Shown one piece after another: positions 56,870-64,000 of a stretch of 64,000 nt of DNA (positions are counted from its first letter, which is position 1; each line of letters begins with the position of its first letter). The stretch covers positions 868,001 to 932,000 of the forward strand of contig NZ_AP019650.1 in NCBI RefSeq assembly GCF_009938165.1, in the 5' to 3' direction. This DNA is from Vibrio taketomensis. Its GTDB lineage: Bacteria > Pseudomonadota > Gammaproteobacteria > Enterobacterales > Vibrionaceae. The notes under the pieces were generated by a model. The model did no database searches, was not told where the DNA came from, and saw only the letters and a program-made list of their open reading frames with translations. Made by a program: the position numbers and the translations under genes.

Positions 56870-57162
56870 TATACGATTTGGCTTCAGCTTAACCCACAAC
56901 GATACAAGCTAAGATCCACTTTAACGTCCAGCTTCTTGTACTCATTTAGAAATAGATTTATCCCAAGATTCACAAACTGTCTTTCCTCGCACTAAAGACA
57001 CGCGATATCAAACATTACATAGCGAAAGTGCCATGTGATTCCCCTCTCTATATTTACTAGTTTAGAAACCATACTAACTACGAACTCAGTCCATTAGCAT
57101 CTACCACCAATAGTTCATAAGATTAACTAACTGCCGTTTACCAACTAAAATAGTTCGACCAA

Positions 57163-57180
57163 TGACTCATTTTTGAGTCA
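57163..57180. promoter_or_regulatory. Short inverted repeat in the ROK operon promoter
   Basis: TGACTCA and TGAGTCA with TTTT between them. A weak CRP-like sequence (TGTGATGTCCTGCACG) follows at 57205-57220. Both lie in the 470-bp gap before the ROK gene; roles are inferred. Confidence 0.35.
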
Positions 57181-57225
57181 ATTGCGTCATTTACTTCATC
57201 TACATGTGATGTCCTGCACGTTATT

Positions 57226-57337
57226 AGTTCACCTTAAAAACTATATTCCGTAAAAATCAGACAAAAACAAAGCAATTTGCACACTAAAGCAGCGAATAGC
57301 GTTCAAAAAAATGCAACTTTAGTTTTTAAGGTAAACT
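57226..57337. promoter_or_regulatory. Long-range inverted repeat, likely ROK operator
   Basis: Arm 1 (57226-57243) AGTTCACCTTAAAAACTA and arm 2 (57320-57337), reverse complement AGTTTACCTTAAAAACTA, match at 17 of 18 bases. The inner gap is 76 bp. Arm 2 ends 1 bp before the ROK start and contains its ribosome-binding site (AAGG). Paired sites this far apart suggest repression by looping, as with NagC-type ROK proteins. Confidence 0.65.
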
Positions 57338-57338
57338 T

Positions 57339-58538
57339 ATGCTAAATAACCTTGCTGGGAAAGGCTCTACAGCCCTGAGAGTACAAAATAAAGTCACTGT
57401 GCTTAATGTGATTAAAGAGCACAATTTATCCACTCGCGCAGAAATCGCGGCTATTACTCACATTACCAAAGCAACCATTTCTGAGATCGTTGCAGAGCTA
57501 ATACAAGAAGGTTTTGTCGTTGAAAGCTCGTTGATCAACGAAGAAACCCGAATGGGTCGAAAAGGAACGCCACTCAAATTTAATCATGATTGTGCTTATA
57601 CATTGTCCATCGATCTGGGTGGTACAAAAATTAAGTTGGCCTTATTTAATGCTGGTTTAGAGCTAATCGATGAGAAGGTTATCTCTACTTTCAAGACCAA
57701 AACTCGTCATGATTTTATGGCTCACTTTAATCAAACGATATTGAGTTTCATTGCAGACTTAAAGGTAGATAGAACCAAAATTGCTGCTATCGGTATAGCG
57801 ACCGCCGGGATCGTGAATCATGAAACAGGGTTTATCTTAGAGGGTTCACCTAATTTACCTGAATGGGAAGGATTTAATTTAGTTGACGAAGTGCACACTG
57901 CCACAGGAATTCCGGTTGTTATTGAAAATGATGTACGAGCAGCATTAATTGGTGAAATTTGCGCAGGTTCGTGCAAAAACGTCAGCAGTGCAATGCTAAT
58001 TGGCATTGGTACAGGACTAGGTTCTGCTTTAGTCATCGATGGCAAATTGATGCGAGGTAATCGTAACGCTGCCGGTGAAATCGGCTACATGATCCTCTCT
58101 CGCGAACAACTCAATAACAACTGGCATAATAAGGGGGCTCTTGAAACATATTGTTCAGGCTCAGGCATTGAACAACGCTACGCCTCAATCACGGGTAACG
58201 CATTATCCTGTTCAGAGATTTTTGCCCGTATTGAAAGTGATCATTTAGCTCAGGCTCTCATCGAAGAACTCTCAGATTCATTAGCTATCGGCGTAATCAA
58301 CTCAATTACTATTGCAAACCCTGAAAAAATCATTCTTTATGGTGGCGTATGTACCAATAGCCAACATTTCCTCGAACGCACACAAGCCATCATCAATCGT
58401 CACACACTTACTAACACATCTGTGCAGTTAGAACTTTCAGAAATGGGATCAAATGCGCCTATTTTTGGTATGGCGGTTATGGCTATGTCTTGTGCGCATC
58501 CAACCATCAATTTTCTCAAAAACATTCAGTTGAAATGA
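57339..58538 (+). CDS. ROK-family transcriptional regulator
   Basis: 399 residues. N-terminal winged HTH (LSTRAEIAAITHITKATISE, IVAELIQEGFV), then ROK/sugar-kinase fold with SIDLGGTKIKLALFN, IGIATAGIV, ENDVRAALIGE and GIGTGLGSALVIDG. The usual zinc motif CxCGxxGC after GEIGY is absent (the region reads QLNNNWHNKGALETYCSGSG), which is atypical. It probably senses a sugar and controls the two genes behind it. Their starts are 8 bp and 3 bp after the preceding stops. Confidence 0.9.
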   Translation: MLNNLAGKGSTALRVQNKVTVLNVIKEHNLSTRAEIAAITHITKATISEIVAELIQEGFVVESSLINEETRMGRKGTPLKFNHDCAYTLSIDLGGTKIKLALFNAGLELIDEKVISTFKTKTRHDFMAHFNQTILSFIADLKVDRTKIAAIGIATAGIVNHETGFILEGSPNLPEWEGFNLVDEVHTATGIPVVIENDVRAALIGEICAGSCKNVSSAMLIGIGTGLGSALVIDGKLMRGNRNAAGEIGYMILSREQLNNNWHNKGALETYCSGSGIEQRYASITGNALSCSEIFARIESDHLAQALIEELSDSLAIGVINSITIANPEKIILYGGVCTNSQHFLERTQAIINRHTLTNTSVQLELSEMGSNAPIFGMAVMAMSCAHPTINFLKNIQLK

Positions 58539-58546
58539 GGTCTGTC

Positions 58547-59833
58547 ATGATCACGAGTAGTAACGGAATTCATATCCACCCACACGACATTTCCGATGAA
58601 GGCGTTGATGCTATTAAGTCACGCCTGAGAAAAATGGACGACATCAAGTATGTATTTGCGGAAGTAAATACAATCTTTGAACGTAATCCTGTTCCTGTCG
58701 GTATTCTGCCACATAATCCGGTTCACGAAGTTGTGATGGGAAATGCAACCTTACATGTCGATATCGACTTTACAGGTTGTAATCTTCAACAGAAAAAAGA
58801 CTCTTCTGTACTCAATGGCGAAGATGTATTTGGCACATTAAAAGCCGAGATCGATCCAAATGAATTTACGATCATACCGTGGGTAAATGTACTTAATGGT
58901 GATTTTACAGGCGATCTGGACAACAACCATGTCGTAGATTTCAAGGGTAAAGTCCAAAAGCATTGGATATGTCCAAATGGTAGTGATGTAGTCGAGTTTT
59001 GGAAAACCATATTTACGCAAATAAACGCCAAGTACGGTTACAACACATTCTTAATCGATCGAATTCGTTATCCAGACTGGGCTGGTGAAGAAATCAACCC
59101 GAATCAACTATTTAGTTGTTTTTGTGAAAAATGTTGTTTAAAAATGAAACAACAAGGCATCAATGTAGAGGCACTGATCACTCGACTAACAGAAGTGACC
59201 GCCCTACTGGACGCAGGTAACTATCAAGAATTTGTAAACCAATTCAAAAGCAGTGAAATCATCAAATGTTGGACTGACTTTAAACAACAATCTGTATCCA
59301 GTTTTGTTGAAAAACTAACGGCTGAGATTACACAAGTGAACCCAAATATCAATTTATGGCTTGATTTGTGGTCACCTAAATATTCATGGTTGATGGGACA
59401 AAACTATACTGAGCTAACTAAGCATTCAAAAGCATTGAAACATTTTCCTTACCATAAATTAGGTGGGGGGGCCGATGTTCAAGGCTTAATTGAGTATTAC
59501 GCAAAAACTGAATCGGACCAAGAGCGCATGTTCCAAGCTTTCCTGAGTTGGTTCGATATGCCATATCAATTGAGCTACCAAAACTTCAAACAATCAGGTT
59601 ATCCGATCGCCTTCGTGAAAGATATGAACGATCACGTTCGCCAATTATCACAACCTGGTACGCATATTTTTAGCGGAATTCAAATGTGGAACTTACCTCC
59701 TAACGAGTTGCTTGAAGCCATTAAAGCTGCGAATAGCAGTCAATGTAATGCCCTACTTTATTACTGCTATGGCTGGGCGGGTGATGACTTATTTGACGCC
59801 GTCAGTCAATTCAACACAAACGTTGAGGTTTAA
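58547..59833 (+). CDS. Putative glycoside-hydrolase-like TIM-barrel protein
   Basis: 428 residues, no signal peptide, so cytoplasmic. The sequence has TIM-barrel-like strand ends: IIPWVNVLNGDFTG, TFLIDRIRYPDWAG, INLWLDLWSPKYSW, HIFSGIQMWNLPPNE and ALLYYCYGWAG. A Cys pair CFCEKCC follows the DRIRYP segment. The DRIRYP and SPKYSW patterns resemble uncharacterised glycosyl-hydrolase-like families (GHL10/DUF-type), but I cannot name the family or substrate. It is between a ROK regulator and a sugar-type MFS carrier, consistent with breaking down an imported glycoside. ATG 58547 follows GAGG. Confidence 0.65.
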   Translation: MITSSNGIHIHPHDISDEGVDAIKSRLRKMDDIKYVFAEVNTIFERNPVPVGILPHNPVHEVVMGNATLHVDIDFTGCNLQQKKDSSVLNGEDVFGTLKAEIDPNEFTIIPWVNVLNGDFTGDLDNNHVVDFKGKVQKHWICPNGSDVVEFWKTIFTQINAKYGYNTFLIDRIRYPDWAGEEINPNQLFSCFCEKCCLKMKQQGINVEALITRLTEVTALLDAGNYQEFVNQFKSSEIIKCWTDFKQQSVSSFVEKLTAEITQVNPNINLWLDLWSPKYSWLMGQNYTELTKHSKALKHFPYHKLGGGADVQGLIEYYAKTESDQERMFQAFLSWFDMPYQLSYQNFKQSGYPIAFVKDMNDHVRQLSQPGTHIFSGIQMWNLPPNELLEAIKAANSSQCNALLYYCYGWAGDDLFDAVSQFNTNVEV

Positions 59834-59836
59834 ATC

Positions 59837-61033
59837 ATGACTACACAAACAATCGCTACTGCACCAGTAACATCCTCAGAAAGAGCCAAAGTCTTCTTCC
59901 TATTGTTTATGACAATGTTCCTATTGGGCTCGATTCAAACGACCAAGGGACTTGTGCTTGAACAAGTACAACATGACATTGATATCTCATTGACCTTACT
60001 GGGCACAGTGATGTCATTCTTCCAATGGGGATTCACCTTAGCTGCCCTATTTACTGGCTATCTAGCTGATAAAAAAGGCGTCAAATACATGATGTTAGTC
60101 GGCTCGGCATTAATGGCCGGAGGTCTCGTTGCGACAGGTCTAGCCAGTACTGCCGCCTTTTTCCTCGGCTTTTACATGGTTGTGGGTCTAGGTATTGGCT
60201 CAATGATGACCGCGATCTGTACCGTAATACCTAAAATGTTCAGCCAACAAGCAAGTATGTTATTTAACGTTGGTAACGCGTTCTTCGGCGTTGGCCTTAT
60301 CGTTGCACCTCTTGCACTAAATGCACTATTTACTAACGATGTATCATGGCGTTACTTCTACTACGGCATTGCAGCGATCGTCGGTTGCATGATGCTTGTG
60401 ATGACAGGGTTATCAATCAAGCACTCTGCAGATGCTGAAAAGCTAACATTTGCTGATGCTATGTTGGTACTGAAAAACAAACAAGTCGCTATCCTGTTTG
60501 CTTTCTTCATTTTCTATGTGGCAATGGAGGCTGCATTCTTTAACTTCTTCCCAATGTTCATTTCTGGCCTAGACTTTGATGGCTTAACTGCTGCCGAAAA
60601 AACAGCAAAAGCAGCAGGCATGCTTGGGATGTTCGGTTTCATGTTTACCGCATTCCGCTTCGCCGGCGGCTTCATTACACAATACCTTGGCGAAACGAAA
60701 ACCTTAGTGTGCTTCTCAACACTAGCATTAGTCTCACTAGTACTAGGTATTATGTTTGCAGAACAAATGATCTACATATTTATGGCTTTCGGAGTTGGTC
60801 TGTCTTTACTCTGGACAACGGCACAAACCATCATCACTCGTGGCACGGATAAAGAAGGTACAGTCATCGGATTAACATATGTCGGTGCAGGTATTGGTGG
60901 TGCATTAGGTGGTCAGTTAGTTGGTTCACTGTCTGACGCATTTGGTACCTCAGTCGGTTTCTCTACGCTAATTGCATTCGGGGTTATTGCTCTTATTTTA
61001 GCTATATTAGTTGAAGAACCTAAAGTGAAATAA
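59837..61033 (+). CDS. MFS transporter (probable sugar or oligosaccharide carrier)
   Basis: 398 residues, 12 membrane helices. MFS signature GYLADKKGVKYMMLVGSALM after helix 2; later GGFITQYLGETKTLV and ITRGTDKEGTVIGLTYVGAG. Starts 3 bp after the glycosidase-like gene, so it belongs to the ROK operon. Its N-terminal MFLLGSIQTTKGLVLEQVQH resembles FucP/BglT-type transporters. Substrate unknown. Confidence 0.85.
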   Translation: MTTQTIATAPVTSSERAKVFFLLFMTMFLLGSIQTTKGLVLEQVQHDIDISLTLLGTVMSFFQWGFTLAALFTGYLADKKGVKYMMLVGSALMAGGLVATGLASTAAFFLGFYMVVGLGIGSMMTAICTVIPKMFSQQASMLFNVGNAFFGVGLIVAPLALNALFTNDVSWRYFYYGIAAIVGCMMLVMTGLSIKHSADAEKLTFADAMLVLKNKQVAILFAFFIFYVAMEAAFFNFFPMFISGLDFDGLTAAEKTAKAAGMLGMFGFMFTAFRFAGGFITQYLGETKTLVCFSTLALVSLVLGIMFAEQMIYIFMAFGVGLSLLWTTAQTIITRGTDKEGTVIGLTYVGAGIGGALGGQLVGSLSDAFGTSVGFSTLIAFGVIALILAILVEEPKVK

Positions 61034-61062
61034 CGACAGGCTTCGATTAAATCTCCAATGAG

Positions 61063-61090
61063 GTGTCACCATAAGGAATTATGGTGACAC
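61063..61090 (+). terminator. Hairpin after the MFS gene
   Basis: GTGTCACCATAA and TTATGGTGACAC, exact 12-bp arms with a 4-nt loop, then TTTG. Likely first terminator of the ROK operon. Confidence 0.7.
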
Positions 61091-61150
61091 TTTGATTTAT
61101 GGGGTTATTTTTCATTTTCTCGAACACACTTAGTCTGCTCTCGAGCTACC

Positions 61151-61193
61151 CATAAACAAAAAGGTCAAGCAATGCTTGACCTTTTTGTTTATG
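61151..61193. terminator. 43-bp near-perfect palindrome, bidirectional terminator
   Basis: Two exact 21-bp arms (one begins CATAAACAAAAAGGTCAAGC) around a single A. T tracts lie on both sides. It separates the ROK operon from ppiC. Confidence 0.88.
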
Positions 61194-61214
61194 ACACTTG
61201 GGCTAGTCGCCAGC

Positions 61215-61493
61215 CTACGTACGGTACAATACCTTCACAACGTGCCAACCAAATTTAGTTTTCACTAAATGCGGAGTTAATACTTCACCGCTAAAACACA
61301 CTTTATCAAACTGTGGCACCATTTGACCGCGACGGAATTCACCCAGATCGCCACCACGCTTGCCTGAAGGACACGTTGAGTATTTCTTCGCTAACGTTTG
61401 AAACTTCGCACCCTTCTTCAATTGCTGAATGATGTCTTCTGCTTGTTCTTTGTGCTTTACCAAAATATGCAGAGCTGCTGCTGTATTTGCCAT
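61215..61493 (-). CDS. ppiC: Parvulin-type peptidyl-prolyl isomerase
   Basis: 92-residue single-domain cytoplasmic parvulin. [61 protein letters not shown], including the two active-site His and the central Cys. Same size as E. coli PpiC (93). Confidence 0.95.
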   Translation of the reverse strand: MANTAAALHILVKHKEQAEDIIQQLKKGAKFQTLAKKYSTCPSGKRGGDLGEFRRGQMVPQFDKVCFSGEVLTPHLVKTKFGWHVVKVLYRT

Positions 61494-61677
61494 AATGTTT
61501 GCAATTACCTAATTTACTGTAATAGCGATTGTAACTAAGATTTTGAGATCTTCATCATACCTTTTCATCATTGTTAGACTGATAAGTGATTCAATTATCA
61601 AAGTCGGATCTAATTCAACGAAAAATCAATCATTTGCACTACCATGACTGTATTTCGTATCAAATTTTGGATAGGTA

Positions 61678-62598
61678 ATGGCTATTGTGAGTAAAGCGAA
61701 CCAATCGCAAGGCATGTTGATGTTTACCCTAACAACCAATCAACAGTTGTTTGCAATTGGCACTTTAAAAGTAAGAGAAATCGTTCCCTTCTTACCTACG
61801 ACGCAAATCCCGTACTCACATCACCACGTAATTGGCACGGTAACAATTCGCGACCTTAACGTCCCAGTCATCGATATGCCCGCTGCAATAGGGTTTCGCC
61901 CTATTGCCCCTGAAGAATACAACTCTTGCTTTCTGATTGTGACGGATTGCTTGCGCACAGTCGTTGCATTTATGGTACGCAGTATCAAGAAGATCATGGA
62001 GTGTGACTGGCGTGCCATCGAACCCGCACCGTCAACCGCGGGCCACAACGTCTTTGTTACCGGGATTACCAATTTTGAAAATAACATCGTGCAGATGTTA
62101 GATGTAGAATTATTGCTCTCTAAAATCTATCCCCTTTCAGAATCGGCACGCATCCCCATCTTGACGGATGTACAACGTGAACGACTCAAAGCACTCAATA
62201 TTTTACTGGTTGATGACTCGAGCATTGCGCGTAAACAACTCGCAACAGCATTAGATAGCATCAATATCCCCTATAAAATTTGCACCCATGGGGCAGAAGC
62301 ACTTGCGTGCATGCGGCAAGCAGCCGATAACGGCCAACCCATTGATTTATTGGTCAGCGACATTGAAATGCCTGGACTCGATGGCTACGAACTTGCTTTT
62401 GAAACTCAAAATAGTCCGCAACTTCGCCACACGTATATTATTTTGCATACCTCCTTATCCAGTGAGATTTGCCTTGAACGAGCCAATCAAGTTGGTGCAC
62501 ATGAAGCACTAGAAAAATTTAATGCGGGTGATTTGATTAAAGCTATGCTGCGAGGAGCCGATCAAATAGCAAAAGAACGGGAGAACATTGCTGATTAG
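61678..62598 (+). CDS. cheV: CheV-type chemotaxis coupling protein
   Basis: 306 residues: CheW-like domain (about 10-155; FAIGTLKVREIVPFLPTTQI, GTVTIRDLNVPVIDM) fused to a receiver domain (about 172-295; ILLVDDSSIARKQLA, phospho-Asp in LLVSDIEMPGLDG). Couples receptors to CheA and tunes gain. Vibrios carry several paralogs; which one cannot be told. Confidence 0.92.
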   Translation: MAIVSKANQSQGMLMFTLTTNQQLFAIGTLKVREIVPFLPTTQIPYSHHHVIGTVTIRDLNVPVIDMPAAIGFRPIAPEEYNSCFLIVTDCLRTVVAFMVRSIKKIMECDWRAIEPAPSTAGHNVFVTGITNFENNIVQMLDVELLLSKIYPLSESARIPILTDVQRERLKALNILLVDDSSIARKQLATALDSINIPYKICTHGAEALACMRQAADNGQPIDLLVSDIEMPGLDGYELAFETQNSPQLRHTYIILHTSLSSEICLERANQVGAHEALEKFNAGDLIKAMLRGADQIAKERENIAD

Positions 62599-62794
62599 CT
62601 TATTACTCATTGTATCAGCAACTAATGAGTTAAATCGCAATTCTTGCTCGGCTTTGTAATGCACACTGTACCAAGGTTGGTAGTTTGTTTACTGTTAAAC
62701 AGAGTGAGAGCAATACGCGTCGAGCGTTACATTACTTAACATGGAAAACGGTACCGTATTACCCCAGTGACCTTATATCAATTTGGCAAACGAA

Positions 62795-63811
62795 ATGACT
62801 GAAGATGTGTTTAAAAAGTCGACCGCGAACTTAAAAAAAGCGGTTCCACTAATGATGAAGAATCATGTTGCGGCAACCCCAGCAAACTACGCTTTGTGGT
62901 ATACCTACGTAGACAACAGCATTCCTCGTCTTAATCATGAGCTTGAAAGCGTCATTGAAAGTTATGGTATTTGCCCACCAGCTGCTGGTGATCAACTTTA
63001 TCAGCGCCATGTCGCATCACAAGTCGAGACAAAGCTCAGTGACTTGCGTGCCAATATTGAAATTCTTGTTGGTGAAATCGCCAGTTCGATGAGTGATACC
63101 CTCAGTGATACTTCGCAGTTTTCAGACATGATTGATAAAAGCTTTAAAAACCTTGAACGAGTTGAAAATGAAAACATGTCTATCGACGATGTCATGGGTG
63201 TGATACGTCAACTCGTTGCTGAATCACGAGATATTCGTCATTCAACCAGTTTCCTTTCGAGCCAACTCACCACTGCCAGCAGCGAAATCACCAAGCTTAA
63301 AAACCAACTAGCTGAGGTTCAGCGTGAAGCCCTATTCGATAGTTTATCTGGACTTTATAACCGTCGCTCGTTTGATAATGACATTCGAACTCTTTGCCAA
63401 AGTGGGCAAAGTTTCTGTTTGATTCTTGCCGATATCGATCACTTTAAAACATACAATGATAACTACGGTCATTTGTTTGGTGATTCGGTCATTCGTGGAT
63501 TATCTCGTCGTCTTCAAAGTAGCTGTCGTGATGGTATTATCGCGTATCGCTTTGGTGGTGAGGAGTTTGCGCTAATTGTCCCAAATCGCGCGATGCGCGT
63601 TGCCCGGCAGTTTGCAGAAAGTCTGCGTCGTGCGGTTGAAAAACTCTCGATTAAAGATCGCAGAAGCGGTAAACAAGTGGGTAACATTACGGCCTCATTT
63701 GGCGTAAGCGAGCGCATTGAAAATGAAAGCGCCGAGCAACTCATCGAACGTACTGACCATCTGTTGTATGAAGCGAAACAATTAGGTCGAAACCGCGTAA
63801 TGCCGATCTAA
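62795..63811 (+). CDS. GGDEF diguanylate cyclase
   Basis: 338 residues. N-terminal helical domain (KKSTANLKKAVPLMMKNHVA, ATPANYALWYTYVDNSIPRL) typical of a Vibrio DGC class like V. cholerae VCA0697, then GGDEF with ADIDHFKTYNDNYGH and RFGGEEFALIV, so the cyclase site is intact. Cytoplasmic. The frame opens at TTG 62783; ATG 62795 fits relatives better. No RxxD inhibitory site directly precedes the motif. Confidence 0.88.
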   Translation: MTEDVFKKSTANLKKAVPLMMKNHVAATPANYALWYTYVDNSIPRLNHELESVIESYGICPPAAGDQLYQRHVASQVETKLSDLRANIEILVGEIASSMSDTLSDTSQFSDMIDKSFKNLERVENENMSIDDVMGVIRQLVAESRDIRHSTSFLSSQLTTASSEITKLKNQLAEVQREALFDSLSGLYNRRSFDNDIRTLCQSGQSFCLILADIDHFKTYNDNYGHLFGDSVIRGLSRRLQSSCRDGIIAYRFGGEEFALIVPNRAMRVARQFAESLRRAVEKLSIKDRRSGKQVGNITASFGVSERIENESAEQLIERTDHLLYEAKQLGRNRVMPI

Positions 63812-63875
63812 CTGCTACGCAATTATATGAAATCTCGTCTATTCTTTAGCCGTAAAGGATAGAAGGAGAAATAGG

Positions 63876-64000
63876 ATGACAAGATTACCTCTTACGCTAG
63901 TCGGGCTAGTTTCACTGGGCGGCTTAACCGCATGCAGTATGGATGACTCACCATATAAGAAAACCGAATATAGCATGGCATCCAATCCTGCGGCTGTGTA
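63876..64000 (+). CDS. Lipoprotein, partial (continues past window end)
   Basis: ATG 63876 follows AGAAGGAGAAATAGG. MTRLPLTLVGLVSLGGLTAC is a lipoprotein signal with Cys at 20, then SMDDSPYKKTEYSMASNPAA. It runs off the window and follows the diguanylate cyclase on the same strand. Product unknown. Confidence 0.7.
   Translation, partial: MTRLPLTLVGLVSLGGLTACSMDDSPYKKTEYSMASNPAAV

Overview
The window is from a Vibrio-type gammaproteobacterium. The evidence is a chromosomal integron with VCR-like attC sites and a divergent intI, a CqsS-type quorum-sensing kinase, a second FabH, several GGDEF and chemotaxis proteins, and the sbcDC-cqsS-clcA neighbourhood that I recall from the second chromosome of V. 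cholerae. A chromosome II origin is therefore likely but inferred. I do not assign a species.

Layout. 1-8.2 kb is ordinary core: a DM13 protein (cut by the window edge), pepT, a nupC-type nucleoside transporter, a NIT-domain chemoreceptor, a YjbR-like protein and a LysE exporter, with a MITE-like element at 7284-7550. 8.3-16.2 kb is a compact integron. intI lies on + behind a consensus LexA box. Six cassettes read leftward on - from attI near 14840: DUF4145, OLD-type ATPase/TOPRIM nuclease, Abi-alpha (DUF4393), two related small acidic proteins, and a GIY-YIG-like protein. An IS110/IS1111-type element sits inside one attC, and a 34-bp relic of a similar element cuts the last attC. Most of the larger cassette genes carry single-base frame breaks.

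16.2-20.5 kb is a decayed boundary: a frameshifted dsdA, only the C-terminal end of dsdX, an intact glutathione S-transferase gene, and a broken lipoprotein gene flanked by a ~215-bp direct duplication of the ylqF promoter and first codons. 20.5-34.9 kb is core: ylqF, a yeiR-type COG0523 GTPase, clcA, a tehA-like gene, cqsS without cqsA beside it, sbcC-sbcD, fabH2 and a YcaD-like MFS gene. 34.9-46 kb carries ygbA, the pqiABC lipid-transport operon (pqiB with one frame break), two tRNA Leu/Cys clusters with a degraded tRNA relic, an Aer-like receptor, asnA and a TPR-GGDEF protein. 46-56.8 kb carries a DMT transporter, ravA-viaA, a Nudix hydrolase, ltaE, a cytochrome c, a BRCT protein, a divergent TetR/RibD-like pair, a VOC protein and a broken lpxM. 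57.3-61 kb is a tight three-gene operon (ROK regulator, glycosidase-like protein, MFS transporter) behind a long inverted repeat, which looks like an uncharacterised carbohydrate-use system. The end carries ppiC, cheV, a diguanylate cyclase and the start of a lipoprotein gene.

Frame breaks cluster in 8.4-20 kb but also hit pqiB, lpxM and the signal peptide of a small secreted protein. Several can be placed at homopolymers. Real decay of accessory genes and homopolymer sequencing errors are both possible and cannot be separated from sequence alone.
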